Source: Pseudomonas sp. ATCC 13867
Lineage (GTDB): Bacteria > Pseudomonadota > Gammaproteobacteria > Pseudomonadales > Pseudomonadaceae
Assembly: GCF_000349845.1 (NCBI RefSeq)
Contig: NC_020829.1
Location: forward strand, 434,001-498,000
Reading direction: 5' to 3'
Length of the DNA stretch: 64,000 nucleotides
Numbering within the stretch: position 1 is the first letter of the stretch; every line of letters starts with the position of its first letter. The notes below the pieces were generated by a model. It was not told where the DNA came from, did no database searches, and saw only the letters and a list, made by a program, of their open reading frames with translations. Below are positions 63,678 to 64,000 of this stretch, in pieces. The translations under genes were made by a program, and so were the position numbers.

Positions 63678-64000
63678 TCAGCGGCGCGTGCTGCTCAATT
63701 GCGGAGCCAGGAACGACTGGCGGAAGTATTCGCGGAAAGCCAGCATGGCCGGTGTCAGCTCGCGCTCGCGGTGCCAGGCCAGGCCGACGCTCATCGACGG
63801 TACCGGATCGACCAGGCTCAGCGTCTCGATGCGCTTGCCCTCCAGTGACCAGGGGCGATAGACCAGATCGGAAAGGATAGCCACGCCGGAGCCGTTGGCG
63901 ACCATGCTGCGCACCGCCTCCACCGAACTGGTGTGCAGGATCACCCGGGGTTCCTGGCCGCAGGCCTGCCAGTAGCGCATCGACGAGTCGCCGGCCTCAT
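63678..64000 (-). CDS. LysR-family transcriptional regulator, C-terminal part (5' end beyond window)
   Basis: The last 107 codons of a LysR-type regulator: part of the effector-binding domain. Visible are SVEAVRSMVANGSGVAILSDLVYRPW (the conserved lobe-hinge segment), LEGKRIETLSLVDPVPSMSVGLAWHRERELTPAMLAFREYF. The frame remains open to base 64000 (EAGDSS before the internal Met at 63980). The DNA-binding half lies outside the window. Target and effector are unknown. Confidence 0.88.
   Translation of the reverse strand, partial: EAGDSSMRYWQACGQEPRVILHTSSVEAVRSMVANGSGVAILSDLVYRPWSLEGKRIETLSLVDPVPSMSVGLAWHRERELTPAMLAFREYFRQSFLAPQLSSTRR

Overview
The window is high-GC chromosomal DNA from a Pseudomonas of the P. 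aeruginosa group. I infer this from a complete medium-chain PHA locus (phaC1-phaZ-phaC2-phaD facing phaI-phaF), the ubiE-ubiJ-ubiB-hisI-hisE-tatABC-rsmE gene order, a creBCD locus, a fiuA-fiuR-fiuI ferrichrome uptake locus, and Pseudomonas-type REP palindromes. The species cannot be fixed by eye. PAO1 locus numbers quoted below are from memory. There are no tRNA, rRNA or CRISPR features, no insertion sequence, and no prophage.

Left block, 1-27227 (gene order as around PAO1 PA5072 to PA5046). An edge-truncated chemoreceptor is followed by a long minus-strand run made of UbiE, UbiJ and UbiB (ubiquinone), HisI and HisE (histidine), TatA, TatB and TatC (protein export) and RsmE (rRNA methylation). 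Several of these genes overlap by 1-11 bases. Then comes the polyester locus: phasins PhaI and PhaF and a small granule-associated protein on the plus strand, and regulator PhaD, synthases PhaC2 and PhaC1 and depolymerase PhaZ on the minus strand. Next are a DUF971 protein, the HslVU protease with a near-consensus heat-shock promoter, a SPOR protein, ArgS and PriA. Divergent from these are rpmE, a secreted nuclease, an M48 lipoprotein protease and malic enzyme.

Right block, 27367-64000 (gene order as around PA0453 to PA0491). It starts with an NfeD protease and slipin pair, a PAP2-like lipoprotein and a lone periplasmic binding protein. It continues with a YccS-type membrane protein, DbpA, a cold-shock protein, two retropepsin-like proteins, an MFS exporter, twin DUF2780 proteins, an acyltransferase and CreB-CreC-CreD. 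Then come a GST, a beta-propeller lyase-like protein, a PP2C-like protein, FiuA-FiuR-FiuI, a hydrolase remnant, an NCS1 permease, malate synthase G, a GNAT enzyme, a GcvR-like ACT protein, RarD, SrkA, a short ModA-like protein, a ModE regulator, ComF and an edge-truncated LysR regulator.

The two blocks lie far apart, on opposite sides of oriC, in PAO1. They meet here in the 139 bases between malic enzyme and nfeD, which looks like the end of an origin-symmetric inversion. The most distinctive sequence signals are: a 22-bp hairpin whose GTAA loop holds the stop codon of a PHA-linked gene; an rpmE terminator that also encodes part of the next gene's signal peptide; a three-fold 11-bp-spaced CCAC array before creD; eight REP pairs, two of them carrying the same 14-base insert in one arm; two adjacent palindromes upstream of an uncharacterised gene; and a cluster of DnaA-box-like sites beside rarD. 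I found no obviously new multi-gene defence or biosynthetic system.
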